This document shows positions 47,082 to 58,800 of a stretch of 64,000 nt of DNA, one piece after another. The translations under genes and the position numbers were made by a program. The DNA is from Ottelia alismoides (Eukaryota; Streptophyta; Magnoliopsida; Alismatales; Hydrocharitaceae), in contig JAZKJV010003360.1 of assembly GCA_037367405.1 (NCBI GenBank), forward strand, positions 124,001-188,000, written 5' to 3'. The stretch's first letter is position 1, and every line of letters begins with the position of its first letter. A model generated the notes under the pieces. It worked only from the letters and a program-made list of their open reading frames with translations, made no database searches and was not told the DNA's origin.

Positions 47082-47137
47082 CTTATCTTTCAAATAAGTG
47101 TTTGCTAAGGTACTAGCAAAGTTTAAGTATATGGGAT
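47082..47137 (+). promoter_or_regulatory. TE5 PPT with two upstream hairpins
   Basis: Hairpin 1 has arms CTTAT/ATAAG (47082-47098). Hairpin 2 has arms TTTGCTA and TAGCAAA (47101-47120, 6-base loop). The PPT AAGTATATGGGAT (47125-47137) then abuts TGATGAATACATG. The G-run is shorter than in TE1, TE4 and TE8. Confidence 0.8.
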
Positions 47138-48033
47138 TGATGAATACATGATTCATTAACATTATTTCTGCATTTTGTCTTAAAACTCTTAACAAATACA
47201 TGTAAATATTCATTAATTTCCATCTTTTATCGAAGCCACACTCATGAATAAAAATGCACTTTTATGCATTCATAACATGTAAATAAATAAATGAATAAAA
47301 ATAAGGAAACTAAAAAGAAGGCAGGTTATAGATATGTATATATGTACAACATGTCTTTTATAATATAAAATTTGCTGCATGATATATTTATCTAACCTAA
47401 CACTGAGACCAAGGAGGAGATAAGGAAAGAAAATAATAAAACAAATTAATTATACACTATATACATTCTTCATTATATATCAAATCTTCATTGATTTTTA
47501 GATAATTCATATGAAATTTTTTTCGTCAAACTCTTTTTCTAATTATTTCTAAAAAAATATAGAAAAATATAAAAATAAGTTAAAAATAATATCTTGTATA
47601 TATTCCTAGAAGTCCAACTTTTCAATTATCAAATTATCAACTTCCAAATATCATGACTTTCTCATACAAACTCCAATTTCACTATACTCACCTTTAAAGT
47701 TAATAAAATAATAATCTTTAATTAATGGAGGTTATTTCACTAAAATCAGATTCAGTTTGCAGACCTAATGACAACCGGGTTTCGGGTTAATTTATTTATA
47801 TAGAACTTTATTTATAGTTTTAATGATTTTAAAATTTTTAATTATTTCCATGATCTTATATTTCAACCATAATTTATTTTAAAACTTTCTGACATTATTT
47901 ATTATATTAAATAAACCACAGATACTAATTTATAGATGAATTTGAACTATGTAATTATACCTGTATTAATTAATATACTTAAATTAATTTATTATAATCC
48001 ACAAAAAAGTCACGTATACCTTATTTATTATAC

Positions 48034-48660
48034 TGGGCCGCCCCCTCCCCTCCCTCGCGCTGCCCCGTGCTCCCCTAGGCCACCCCTCCCCTCCCCCACG
48101 CCGCCCCCTGCTCCCCCTCCCCTTTCCCCGCGCCGCCCCCCTGGGCCCTCCCCCAGCTCTACGCCGCCCCGTGCTCCCCTGGGCTGCCCCCTCCCCTCCC
48201 CCACGTCGCCCCCTCATCCCCCTCCACCTATGTTATGCCACTCCCTTGGCCCTCCCCTAACCCGCGCTGCCCCGTTCTCCCCTGGGCCACTCCCTCGCCT
48301 CCTTCACGCTGCCCCGTGCTCCCCTGGGCTGCCCCATGATCCCCCTCCCCCTGCCCCGCGCCGCCCCCTACCCCGCCCTGTCCCATGCTCCCCGCCGCCC
48401 CCGCTCCTGGCCATCCCCCTCCCTCCGTCGCAGTCCGCCCCGAGCTCCTCCTCCGCCCCTGATTTTGTTCTATCTATAATACCCTTCTTAGCCATAACAT
48501 GGTTTGAATAAACCATGCTTATTTTAATTTTCTGACGGCCAATCTGACGGAAGGGCACAAGTGATAACAGAGAAAGAAGTGAGGGGCACAACTGATATTA
48601 TAAAAAAGATAAGGGCATAACTGAAATTGTGTTATCTCAGAGGGGCATAACTGATAAAAA
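48034..48660 (+). repeat. GC-rich insert with two kinds of tandem repeat
   Basis: It interrupts the alignment between the TE5 LTR copies. The left part (48034-48460) is extremely C-rich. A unit like CGCTGCCCCGTGCTCCCCTG occurs near 48057, 48161, 48264 and 48306, so the spacing is about 104, 103 and 42 bases. The right part has GGGCA(C/T)AACTGATA-type units near 48553, 48584, 48613 and 48643, a period of about 30 bases. The insert begins TGGG and ends CCCA, a minimal inverted repeat. The 191-codon Pro-rich frame across it is a by-product. Confidence 0.7.
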
Positions 48661-49054
48661 CCCATTAATAAAATATAAAAATGATATGCAATTTATTATT
48701 ATTATATTTTTTCCAGTAAATATTTATTATTTATCAAAAATAAAACATTCTTTAAATCAGGTAATTTAATTATATATTTCTCCTTTTATACCTATTTAAA
48801 ATAACACTATTTATTATTTATTATCTAATTATTAATGTTATTTATATTTTGGCCAACCATGTAGTGACACGTGTTAGCACATGGGTCCTTCCTCAAGAAC
48901 AGACTGTTGGAGTTTGTTTTATCGAGCCAACTTCAATACTTTTTCTCGCCATTATTCTACCTCCATTTGATGATCTCCACCCTTCATCTTAATCTCCAAA
49001 CAACCTTCATTCACGTATGCCTTCAAATCATCTCCAACATCCCTTCGATTCTCC

Positions 49055-49062
49055 TATATAAT
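49055..49062 (+). promoter_or_regulatory. Candidate TATA box of the shared LTR
   Basis: TATATAAT lies after CTTCGATTCTCC, at the position aligned with TATAAAA in the TE5 5' LTR. It would drive TE6. Confidence 0.5.
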
Positions 49063-50669
49063 GATCCAATGTTGCCGTGAGCCAGCTTACTCTCCAATTT
49101 CCAAAAACAACCCGACCAAGTATCCCACTTTCTCCATTGATTCCGTCCACCTCCAACATTGATAGCGCTAAAGAACCGCTCCACGTGGAAGAGTCATCAT
49201 CGGAGGGTAGTTCCAAGGTTGCCAACCACCTTGCATTGCGTCACCACATGCGTTCAACTCGTGTAAAGACCGACTGTCGAACCACTATCTGATGTAATAT
49301 ACCTCTTCTTCCCAGGTCATCCTCCACCATCATTCCATTTTATTTCTCATTATTCACGCTCGAATTAGTGTTGTTAATCACACCATTATAGACCCTAGTC
49401 ATCTTTTATTCTCAGATAAATATGTGTCAATTTCATCCAAATCGCATTCCATATTTCATCTAGCTATCACTGTATGGAATTAGTTTTAAAACTGCAAGAA
49501 CAACCACTTTCTTTGTTAATTCCTTCGGAAATTGAACAAATTAATAATTTCTTACATGTAGCACGACTACTGGAGCATCACTAGCAATCTGCTTCGACCA
49601 TTTCTGCAGTTGTGCATTCTAGGAGTCAAGGTTTCAAACCCTAACCATTCTCTTCTCCATCACCGCCATTTCCTCTGACCACTCACGTCGTAGGGGAGCT
49701 CGGAGGGGATAGGCGATACCCTCATGGCCCTGCAGGAGTTCGTCTACATCTTGCACTTCGTCGAAGAGGAGGATTTGAAGAACACCGCGTAGGAACTCAA
49801 GCTACAATTAGCTGACACGTGGCATGAACGAACCACCCAGATCGTGCCCTCGCCATCTAATCCTAGAGGTTAGTTGTGAAATAGTGTTAATATTATGCCC
49901 AAGCCCTTGGCACATCGAGAATCTAACGTCACTCCAAAAGATTTCCTTTATTACATTTAGGTCCCTGGGCTGGGACGTAAGTGTAAACTTCCAGACTCTT
50001 TTCTTTCTAATATGTCCCAGACCAGGAACCTATGCGAAAGAAGAGCCTTTCTATATTTTGTGTATTTTACTTGTATTTTTCTACACTAGACATTGAACAC
50101 TTTTGGACCATAGACATTCTTATATCATAATATTTTTTACATTCTATTTTGTTTCAATTTTCGAATGATTTTATTCGCAACTTTATCTAGATTTAATCCT
50201 TTACTTTTAGTATCCGTTTGAGTATGTTTTGAGTCTTTCTTGATCTCATCGCTTGAACATTTTCTTTACTATAAAATATCATCTATATATTTTTTTTGAC
50301 AAGTATTATATAGTAGATAAATCGTTTGCAAAATTATCCTTTTGAAAACTAAATAAAAATTTGGAAAGATAAAAATAAAAATAAAAATTTAAAACCAAAA
50401 ATCGATAAAAAGATTTTCCTTGTTTTCTCGCTTTCTTAGTAAAAATAATATTTTCCTAAAAAAACCCTAGTATTGTTATTCTGCTGCCATGTGTTCGACC
50501 CAGGGACACTTACCTAGTTAAAAATTAGTGTAGATAAAATAGGAGAGAGTCTACTTCACTTCATTCTCTCTCTCCTATTTTATTGATATTTGTTTGATTA
50601 ACCAAGTCTCTCTTTGCAGTTCACTACATCTGACATTTCTCAACTACAAGTCAGGTTTAGTTATCAAAA

Positions 50670-50687
50670 TGGAGTTGTTGTTGGGGA
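50670..50687 (+). promoter_or_regulatory. TE6 primer binding site
   Basis: TGGAGTTGTTGTTGGGGA begins three bases after the LTR end. Compared with TE5 it has two differences near the 5' end (AG for CG, then TT) and keeps a GGGG end. Confidence 0.82.
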
Positions 50688-51902
50688 GGCATAGTCATAC
50701 TTGGTTTTTTATTTTTATTTTGTGATTTCTCTTTCTTCTTGTTTCGTGGGTATTCTTACGATTTTTCACAGTTTTTCTCGTGTCTTTTCTTGAGTTTTCT
50801 CGATTTTCTTTTCAATTGTTTTACGGATTTTACATCTTTTTATGGGCTTTTACGGATTTCTTGATTTTTCATTGATTTTCTCAATTTTTATAGTTTTCTC
50901 GATTTTTTACAGTTTTTTGATTTTTGTCTGTGATTGCTAATGATATTTGCAGGGTCTGCAGGACTAGACGACTTCTTAGGAAATCGACTCAACTAGTAGC
51001 GTAGATATCGGCTTCTTCATGAGCCAATTGGAGAGGTAGAGAAAGAAAGCAGCTGTATATTTTGTTTTGTATCACTTTTATGTTTTCTTTGAGAGAGGGC
51101 ACTTGCCCATTTTTCTATTTTTTTAGAGAGGAAGGGGAACTTTACCGTTATTTATTTTTGTAGAAGGGGTCCACTAAGGACATATCGACCTGTAGAATGG
51201 ACTTTGACTATTCTTCAAGGTCTGTTTCGCTAGGTGCCAGTGCACTTGGGGGACCACACCACGTGTTTTGGTTTTTCTAATGATTTTCTTTATTTCACGC
51301 ATTTTGTGGAGCCTCGTGTTGCATGCTTGTTTTATTAGACTATTAATGTAGAAACCTATCTCCCTAATCGACACTTTGACGTAATTCACTGATTTGAAAA
51401 ATCAATTCATTCTTACGCTAGAATTGCTGATCAGGACTCGATTTTTGTCGAATGTTCATGCATTAGCCTAGGGTTTTTAAATTCTTTGCAGATCAATTGC
51501 AAGTAGATTGCTAGTGTCAAGTACTATCTCTATCTCTACATGCATCATCGCTTTCCGCCACATTCCATGATTCTTCCTCTGTGAGACACATTTTGAAAAA
51601 TTAAAAAAACCAACATCATGTTTGTTATTGTTGAAAATATACAAAAAAGTGAAAACTACAAAAAAAATTAAGAAAAATTAGAAAAATACCTAGAAATAAA
51701 TTGTGTTGGGAGAGCAATCCCCACATTGTTTGCAAGAACTTTCCAGATAGAGCGAGGCACGTACACAAAAGGACTAGAGCCCAAATCCATGTTCTTGATT
51801 TGACTTCGTGCTCTCTCCTGTATTCTTTTGACATCGAAGATGACTACTAGACAGATTTTGCACTCAGACTCCTTGAGCTTTCAATGATCCATTGTCCCTT
51901 GT
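50688..51902 (+). other. TE6 leader
   Basis: It aligns with the TE5 leader, with the T-rich TTTTCTCGATTTT zone at 50715-50930 and the GTGCAC hairpin at 51232-51256. It lacks about 250 bases that TE5 has before gag. No gene is present; frames 51174-51389 (-) and 51625-51834 (-) are chance. Confidence 0.65.
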
Positions 51903-53330
51903 ATGTCTTCACAAACTAAGGATGACCCTCTTCCTGAGTTGGTCCCACCTAGTCACGAGGAGAGTCAGACCCAGACTCCCTCACTTCCCAGCCCTTTAGT
52001 TGAGGCAAAACCACACCTCATGTTTTTGTCTAATTTTCTACACATTTTCCCTGAGTTCTTATTAGACTTTTTCCTTCACAGAGGATTCAAAGATCATGGC
52101 TAGAGGGAAGGGACCAGTTGAGGACAAAGCTGTTGAGGTGAGATTGACTAAGGAGAGAAAAATAGAGGAGAGACCCAATCCAGCTTCAGATATTACTGCG
52201 GGAATTCTAAACATACTACAATAGATGAGTTTACAGATCAAGATCAGTGTAGAGTCTAGGATGAGATGAGAGTTGATACTACTATGTTGAGAGCAGGAGC
52301 TAGGAACCCACCAACACCTGTTGTGGTTCCCACTACTTTGAGAGATGAGTATTACCCAGGAGCTAGGACGCTACACCATTGGAATAAGTTACCACCGAAT
52401 CAAGGGTCATATGAGTTGAGATCGTCCTTCATTTATTTGCTTCCCATGTACTATGGGATCACAACAGAGGAGCCATTTAACTTTCTGTAGCAGTTCAAGA
52501 TGATTTATGGTATGACTAGTTATCCAGGAGTTATGAAGGAGATTTTTCTCCTTAAGGCCTTCCCCTTGGCCATAGCAGATAAGGCACTTTACTGGTTGAG
52601 TCACTTAGGGAGGATATTTCTACATGGGATGATTTTAAGTCTGCATTACTGCGTAAATATTTTCCTCTAGGATAGGCATGCATGATGATGAGCCAGATCT
52701 CCAATTTTACATAGTTACCGCATGAATCATTCCATGAGGCATGGGAAAGATTCATGGATTTGACAAAGAGACGCCCTAATCACAAGATACCTTTAAAGGT
52801 GCTAGTACTGAACTATTTTGGAGGACTCTAGCCGGACGCTCTATGCCTAGTTAGAGCTGTATGTGGCGGTAGTTATCTGAATAGGGATGTTGAGTCAGCT
52901 TGGTCCATTTTTGAGGAGATGGCGGAGAATTCATGTGTTGTCGATTCCAATTGGGCATTCCAAAAGGGCTCACTACCATCACACCAGACAGAGCATCAAA
53001 AGGTGGCTCATGTTTCATATTCTGAGTCACAATCTGAGATGGGATTTATTAGTAAGAAGATGACATTAATCGACGTGATTCAAAAGCAAGTTTAGGATTT
53101 ATAGCTGCAGTGAGAGTTGGAGAAACTCTTATCACTTCCTCAGTAGTTGAGTGATTTGACGAAAAAAGTGACCGAGGTACAGATTCAGTACCAATAGACC
53201 CGTCCTTTTTTCACATCTCAGCCTATTCAGAGATCTTTACCCGCTCCTCCCATCTGTCATATACAATTTGTCCAGAGCAAGCCAATTCAGCCTCTTGAGA
53301 CTCCATAGATTGATTGGCATGAGGATTCAT
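51903..53330 (+). pseudogene. TE6 gag
   Basis: ATG 51903 (MSSQTKDDPLPELVPPSHEE) is kept with TE5. The core begins at 52266-52490: TPVVVPTTLRDEYYPGARTLHHW and SSFIYLLPMYYG. It continues in broken frames through LKAFPLAIADKALYWLSHL and the EAWERF-like region (SFHEAWERFMDLTKRRP) to about 52790. The C-terminal domain piece (WSIFEEMAENSCVVDSNWAF) is at about 52903-52962. Stops and shifts are frequent. Confidence 0.8.
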
Positions 53331-54850
53331 CCAATGCCAATTCGAGTTAGATCACTATCCCTAGAGATGTTTGTGTTTATTCTCATGCCACTCTTGTGAC
53401 CAATCGGATATGGTATGCTCCTATTCAACCTTCACCACATTTTACTCCTCAGAGCATACACTAGCAACATCAGCAATATAGTCATCCACGCCATGTACGT
53501 CCACATTTTCAACACAGTCAACACTACATGCAATAACAGTCTTACCAGCATGCATATCAGAGACCACATTCTTTTTAGTATCCTGCTACACATCGTCATA
53601 CACATCATTTCCATCAGCAACAATAGTCTTCTTTCACACCACAGAGATCTCCTCAGCCTTACACATCACAACAACACACTCCTAGGTAGAAGAGAGTAGA
53701 CAACCATGGTCATGACACTGAGTCTGAGATGTCTTCACTAGCCCAGACACTGAACCAGATCATGGATATGTTGAGCACACTACAAACAGCGCACATGACA
53801 ATGATGGAGCGGGTTAACCATTGTCTGGATGAGTTAACTGCGCCCAACACTCTCCCATCCATGCCTCTGATGAATCCAAACAACGAGAGGAGGCATCCAT
53901 ATCTGGTCAACATCACTACATGTACGATTGCTTTTCCTGAATTTTTATCTAACTTCATTCATCACGGGAGCGGTATGTCACCACGAGCACTTGATTGAGA
54001 GGAGAAGAGGGCACACGATGAGGAGTGAGAGTCAATCCATGATGAAGAGGCCAATGGTACACGTCAAAATAGACTAAAATGCCTTCATTTTCCTTCATTC
54101 AACAGGAATTCAAATACGTAGGAAGCGAGTGTAATATAGGTGGTTATCGATTTCTTCTCTTTGCCTCTGGATTCTGGAATGTCGATATGGAAATGGATCC
54201 CATAACTCAGCTTTTCTATGAGGAAAGAAGCTTGGACCCTGTTCGGTATTAAATAGGATGGAAAACATAAGACAAAATGAAGATGGCAATGGCTTCCAAT
54301 GCAAAGACAGTAGATGTCCAGCTTGATGATCAGAGAGATGGTAGTGATGCAGAGATAGTAGACATGGACACGGGCAAGTCAGACGATGATACCATGTCAG
54401 ACCATGCAGATACTCCACGTGCAGATTTTTCTTCCCCTATTTTCTAGAGTTTTTTACATAATTATGAGACTCTCGATTTACATGTTGATTTTATTTATAA
54501 TGATTTGAAAAAACTTATTGAGTTTGTTGTTCCTGAGTTTGTTCATTTTACTGATGCCTTGTATGGAAATGGAAAGAAAAATGCCAAAAAGAATGTTGTT
54601 ACTCCAAAGATTGAGCGATTATTGAAAGGTCACATCTTTTTGAAGATTACACTCCATAATGCCTTGGATCACTTCCCTACGCTCAAGCAACAATTGAAGA
54701 ATATATGTAGCACGCAAAGGAAGAAGAGATCGCATACAGAGAAACATGTTTTGACCACGGCCACATCCTGTGTGCTACTCAAAATAGATTACCTAAGAAG
54801 AAGAAGGATTCATGAGCTCATTATGTCAGATGCGAGATTTCTCATGCAGC
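53331..54850 (+). pseudogene. TE6 gag tail and gag-protease linker
   Basis: A Q/H-rich tract (53400-53720), seen best with TAG read as decayed CAG, is followed by frame 53729-53998. It contains SSLAQTLNQIMDMLSTLQTAH and MMERVNHCLDEL. An insert at 54045-54312 interrupts the acidic part. Frame 54505-54870 gives FVVPEFVHFTDALYGNGKKN and ends in the pre-protease segment LHNALDHFPTLKQQ. Confidence 0.65.
54045..54312 (+). other. Insert of unknown origin in the TE6 linker
   Basis: About 268 bases replace roughly 46 bases at the TE5 counterpart (about 41187-41237). One + frame stays open for about 50 codons and reads, among others, NIGGYRFLLFASGFWN and DPITQLFYEERSLDPVRY before a TAA. The - strand is also open over much of it. 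The composition is less AT-rich and more gene-like than the surroundings. I do not recognise it; an organelle or host-gene origin is possible but untested. Confidence 0.5.
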
Positions 54851-54859
54851 ATTCGATCA

Positions 54860-55592
54860 CACTCTATTAGATAATGATTCCGTAATCAATCTGTTACTAT
54901 CTTGTTTACTCGATAAGCTCGAGTTAGTTCCTCTTTATAAATACCATACGATCCTTCAATTTTATGATAGATTTGTAAAGTGACCAATGGACATTTTGAG
55001 GAACGTTATCGTGACCGTGCATGGCCTACAATTTCCAGACGACTTTATTGTCCTGGACATGAATTTCCCTACATAGTTGCACTTTACCCCCATGATTCTT
55101 GGGAGGCCTTTCTTGGAGACCTCGATGGCCCTCTTCGATTATGATACAGAGAAGGTATCTTTTCGTGTTGAGGGTGAGAAGGTACATATAGAGATAGCGA
55201 GAGAATCACACACATCAAGTGTCGCGTCTACAACTAGTTCAGATGGCTTGAGTTCTTTAGCCACCTGTGATTACAAGGATGAGGTTCGCCTTGACGATCT
55301 TGAGAGGTATCAAGTAGAGACATAGAATATCCTAACAGAGGATGGGTCCGAGACCATAGTTGGCAGTTCTTTTGATGGTACACTATATTTCAACATGGAT
55401 GAGTATGAGCATATAGAGCGGATATCTGATGATTTGATTGCAGTTATTTCAGATTCTGAGAGTTCACATGATTCCACCACATTAGATGATTTAGAGACTG
55501 GTTTTCATTTAGCTGAGTTATTTTCCTCTAGTCATTCTGAGGATGAGAACAATAACAAGTCTGATGATGTTTTAGACATCTTCGTGTAGTCT
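54860..55592 (+). pseudogene. TE6 retropepsin-like protease and acidic spacer
   Basis: LLDNDSVINLLLSCLL stands for LLDNGSLINLLPSYLL of TE5: Asp for Gly after the catalytic Asp, and Leu for Pro. FTPMILGRPFLETSMALFDY lies at 55083-55142. The frame 55077-55325 is open to a TAG, then 55395-55589 is an acidic spacer (DDLIAVISDSESSHDSTTLDD). The gene is broken by TGA at 54979 and TAG at 55072. Confidence 0.8.
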
Positions 55593-55699
55593 GACTCTAG
55601 AGCATATTGAAACGTGGATAACCATATTGCAGACACATCTACCACAACCACAGATCCCAGTACACATACATATGAGGTTACAACAGATCCAGTTTCTAC

Positions 55700-55857
55700 C
55701 TTGCCATAACTGAAGACATTGTTACCGAATATGAAGTATGCTCTCCTTGTGTGTCAACACCAATAGTTTCCGATCATTATCAACTCATCTTTGACCTAAG
55801 AGAAAGAATCTTGTATGGCGGAGATTCTTGAAAGAAACCGCAAGGCTATTAGGTGGA
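55700..55857 (+). pseudogene. TE6 start of the RT region, cut by TE7
   Basis: It aligns with 42557-42702 of TE5: LKTLLPNMKYALLVCQ, then ILERNRKAIRW. It ends at the TE7 boundary. No RT motif proper remains in the window. Confidence 0.7.
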
Positions 55858-58800
55858 TGATGAATACCCATTCATCAATCTTTATTCTTTTATTTTAGCT
55901 AAAAACCTATGCAAAACACCATGTAGATAAGTATAAATAGGATAAATTACCATAAGGCATACATTGCGTAAATTACAATAATTAGCATGTTTTTGTACAT
56001 AAATAAAAGAATAAAGAAATAAAAGAAAAAAAAGGAAATATTTAGAATATATATTGAGCGACCTAATCCCAAGGGAGGGCTCAGCATGGGCCTGACCGCA
56101 AATGAATCCAAGTAGAGGGAGATAGGGTCAATCATGTGTACATATACCTATGTATATAAATAAAATTATTTTCCTCTTAATAAAATAAAAATGTGTTTTT
56201 GTTATTTTACATTTTTATAAAAATAAAACTAAAATAAAAATGGGAAAAACAAAATAAAAATAAAAATAAATAAAATCCCCATCATCAGTGAATATAGACC
56301 ATGTACATAGAATAACACATTTATTTATTTCCTCCTTGTAAATAATTAATAAAAATGCAATAAAAATATTTTTATATTCCATATTTCATGGTGTAAATAA
56401 ATAGAAAAAAATCAGAAAAAGAAAAATAAAATAAAAAGGGAATAAAATAAAATCAATTTCCACCTTGTATATATACCATGTAAAAATGTAAATAAAAGTA
56501 TTTATTTAACCTATGTAAATAAATAATAAAAATAAAATAAAAATACCCTTTTACTCCAAATTTTATGTTATATATAAATAAAATATAAAATTGGAATAAT
56601 TATATATAAATATAATTAAAAATAAAAATCAAAATTCCTTTTATGTATATACCTATATATAATAATAATATAATGTAAATACCTTATTTATATTTCAAAA
56701 AAATATATAAAAATCACTAAAAATTAATTTGAAAATAAATAAAAATTTTTCATATTTAAAGTTTTTCGAAATAAAAGTGTTTACTATTTTTTATTAAAAT
56801 TCTAGAACTTTAATAATTGGCAGCTTCTGATTGGTCCACGGGGGATGTTGACCCCCGGTCAACTCCCCCCCTGGACCATTCAACTCGGATCTGTGCACTC
56901 CGACCCAATTTCTCATACTTTTCCCCGCTTGATCCGAGCTCCAAATACCCAAACCCCAAGGTCCATTTGTCCTGTGTTCATCTGAGACCCTCACTCGGTG
57001 GTTTTTCCTCGAGATCCGAGCTCCGACAACCATTCCCGACCCATTCTTGTCGGACCCTTAGCAGTATAAGACCTCTCCTCCGTCGCACATTCCCCGCCAT
57101 CTTTGGCTACGCCCCTTCATCCCAGGACCTCCACTCTCATCCCTAGAGTGACACCTACCGATTGGAGTGTTGCAGAGAGGATGAGGAGCCCCCAGCCATC
57201 GATCCGGTGACCCTCGTCGCCGTGCGCTGCCGCGAGGTGCGCCTGAGCCTCGGGACCCAACGACCCTTCGAGGCAAAGATCCAGAGCTCCGCGAGCTCGT
57301 CCACAGACGATTGCAGCCACTAGGTAACTCCGATACCCCCTAGCGTAGTCTAATTTCCCATTTCGCCTGAATCGGTTCTCCGCCGTCACCGATCGATTCC
57401 TATCGCTCCGATCACCCATTTCACCATCTGACCCTACCATTACCTCCGTGAGACTCCTCTCCACCTTTTACACCCACACACTCAGCTTGGATTGCCACGG
57501 AGCCAAGAATCGACCTCCCTCGCTGTCACCTCGCCGGAAGTCTTCGCCGCGACTCACCCGCGCATCCACTTCACCCCTAACCGGGTCGAGGCACTTTGCT
57601 CTCGACCCAACGTGTTTTCTGTGCGGTTTTTCAGGTCAAAGGGACCTCATCTGGAGGTCCAAAGCTCGACCACAGGAGGTCAGCTCCACCTTCATCGCCG
57701 GAGCTCCTCGGAGCTTCCTAGCCTCATCGGAGGAGCCCACCAGCTATGGACCTTCGAGGCGGAGCGTTTCCACATCCCAGCAGCCGAAGAGGAGGTCTCA
57801 ACCGTACGTAAGGAGCCAGCGAAGCTCGCCGGCGAGCTGTTCTTGGAGGACCCTCCTCCGTCGTCCGATCAGCCCCGACGCTCCAGATTCGACCTCAGAC
57901 ATCTATTTGAGGAGCGCTAGTCACCGTCAGATCCTTCTAGGGCATGATCGGGATCGTCCATCCAGACGAAGGGGTTCCCTCGTTTCTCTGCCGTCGATCC
58001 TACACGTGGCGACCCCTCGTCCGTCAGATCTGAGCCAGGGTTCTTCGAAGAGGCATCAGCGCATATTAGCCGTTCGATCCCACACGTGGCGCGCCTCCAG
58101 CCGAAGATTTCAATAAGGGGTAAATTTCTTGTAGGCCCCTTTCCTTTTGTTTTTGCTATTTAGTCCTGTAATGATTTAGTTTAGTTGTTTTTTTTGAACA
58201 TTTACAGTTAGGACCTCGATGCTTTCTTTATTTGCATTATAGTCCCTCTGTATGTGAGCCACGTGCTTCGACACGTGAGGTTTGGGTATTTTGCACTTTT
58301 TACCCTATGGTTCCTGGATGTTATGGATTGACATTTTATTAATAGGAATTACTTTTATACCCCTCCATGCCTGGACCACGTGCTTTGCGCTTGTTTTGTG
58401 GAATTTTTGCATTCCAGGCCCTGCACTTTATTTGCGTGTTATTGTTTAGTTTTGGAAATTCTTTTTCTTGCATTTAGGTCCCTGACATCTGTGAGCCTTT
58501 GTTTTAATTAAATAAAATGGCAAATTAAATCCAAATTGCGTGAAATTTGGAAACGTGGCTCCTGCCACTGTGTAAAAATTTCCCTAAAAATTTGGTACAT
58601 TTTTGAGTTTTTTTATATTTTTAATAATTCAAAAACATTGATTTTTGCTATTGCCTAAAAAGAAAATTCAAAGAAAAATAAAAAACTACTTGAAAAATTC
58701 TAAAAAAATAGGATTTGTTTATTTGGTTGTGTTTGAATTTCTGTGCAATTTTGGTTATTTTTGGACAAATAAAAACCTTAAAAATTAAAAAACAATAAAA

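Larger units (their letters stand above)
35314..47137 (+). mobile_element. TE5: Tat/Athila-like element with gag-pol remnants
   Basis: It contains a 5'-truncated LTR, a primer site, a leader, gag, protease, RT (with a deletion), RNase H, integrase, a non-coding 3' region and a PPT. The LTR after the PPT (47138-50666) is followed directly by the primer site and leader of TE6, so the two elements share it. All frames carry stops. TE5 and TE6 look close to 90 percent alike in short stretches compared by eye. Confidence 0.87.
47138..50666 (+). repeat. LTR shared by TE5 (3' side) and TE6 (5' side)
   Basis: It starts TGATGAATACATG after TE5's PPT and ends GTTATCA just before TE6's primer site. Only one LTR lies between the two interiors. 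Bases 47936-50666 align with TE5's 5' LTR; 47138-47935 is the U3 start missing there. An insert (48034-48660) makes it longer; without it the LTR is 2.9 kb. A TATA-like box is at 49055. A G-box palindrome (GACACGTGTTAGCAC) is near 48866-48880. Confidence 0.83.
50667..55857 (+). mobile_element. TE6: interior of a TE5-like element, cut by TE7
   Basis: It has a primer site, leader, gag, Q/H tract, linker with an insert, protease and the start of the RT region. It uses the shared LTR as its 5' LTR. The sequence stops at AAGGCTATTAGGTGGA, which in TE5 continues towards RT, because TE7 begins at 55858. The rest of TE6 should lie beyond TE7 and TE8, outside the window. Confidence 0.85.

Noticed and set aside
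47936..48511. 191-codon Pro-rich frame and its Gly/Arg-rich antisense
   Set aside because: It is produced by the C-rich tandem repeats of the LTR insert and is open in several frames.
57448..58116. 222-codon open frame, Ser/Arg/Pro-rich, with overlapping frames on both strands
   Set aside because: It lies in the GC-rich block of the TE7 LTR, where stops are rare by composition. No motif or relative is visible, and it has no counterpart as protein in the other LTRs.
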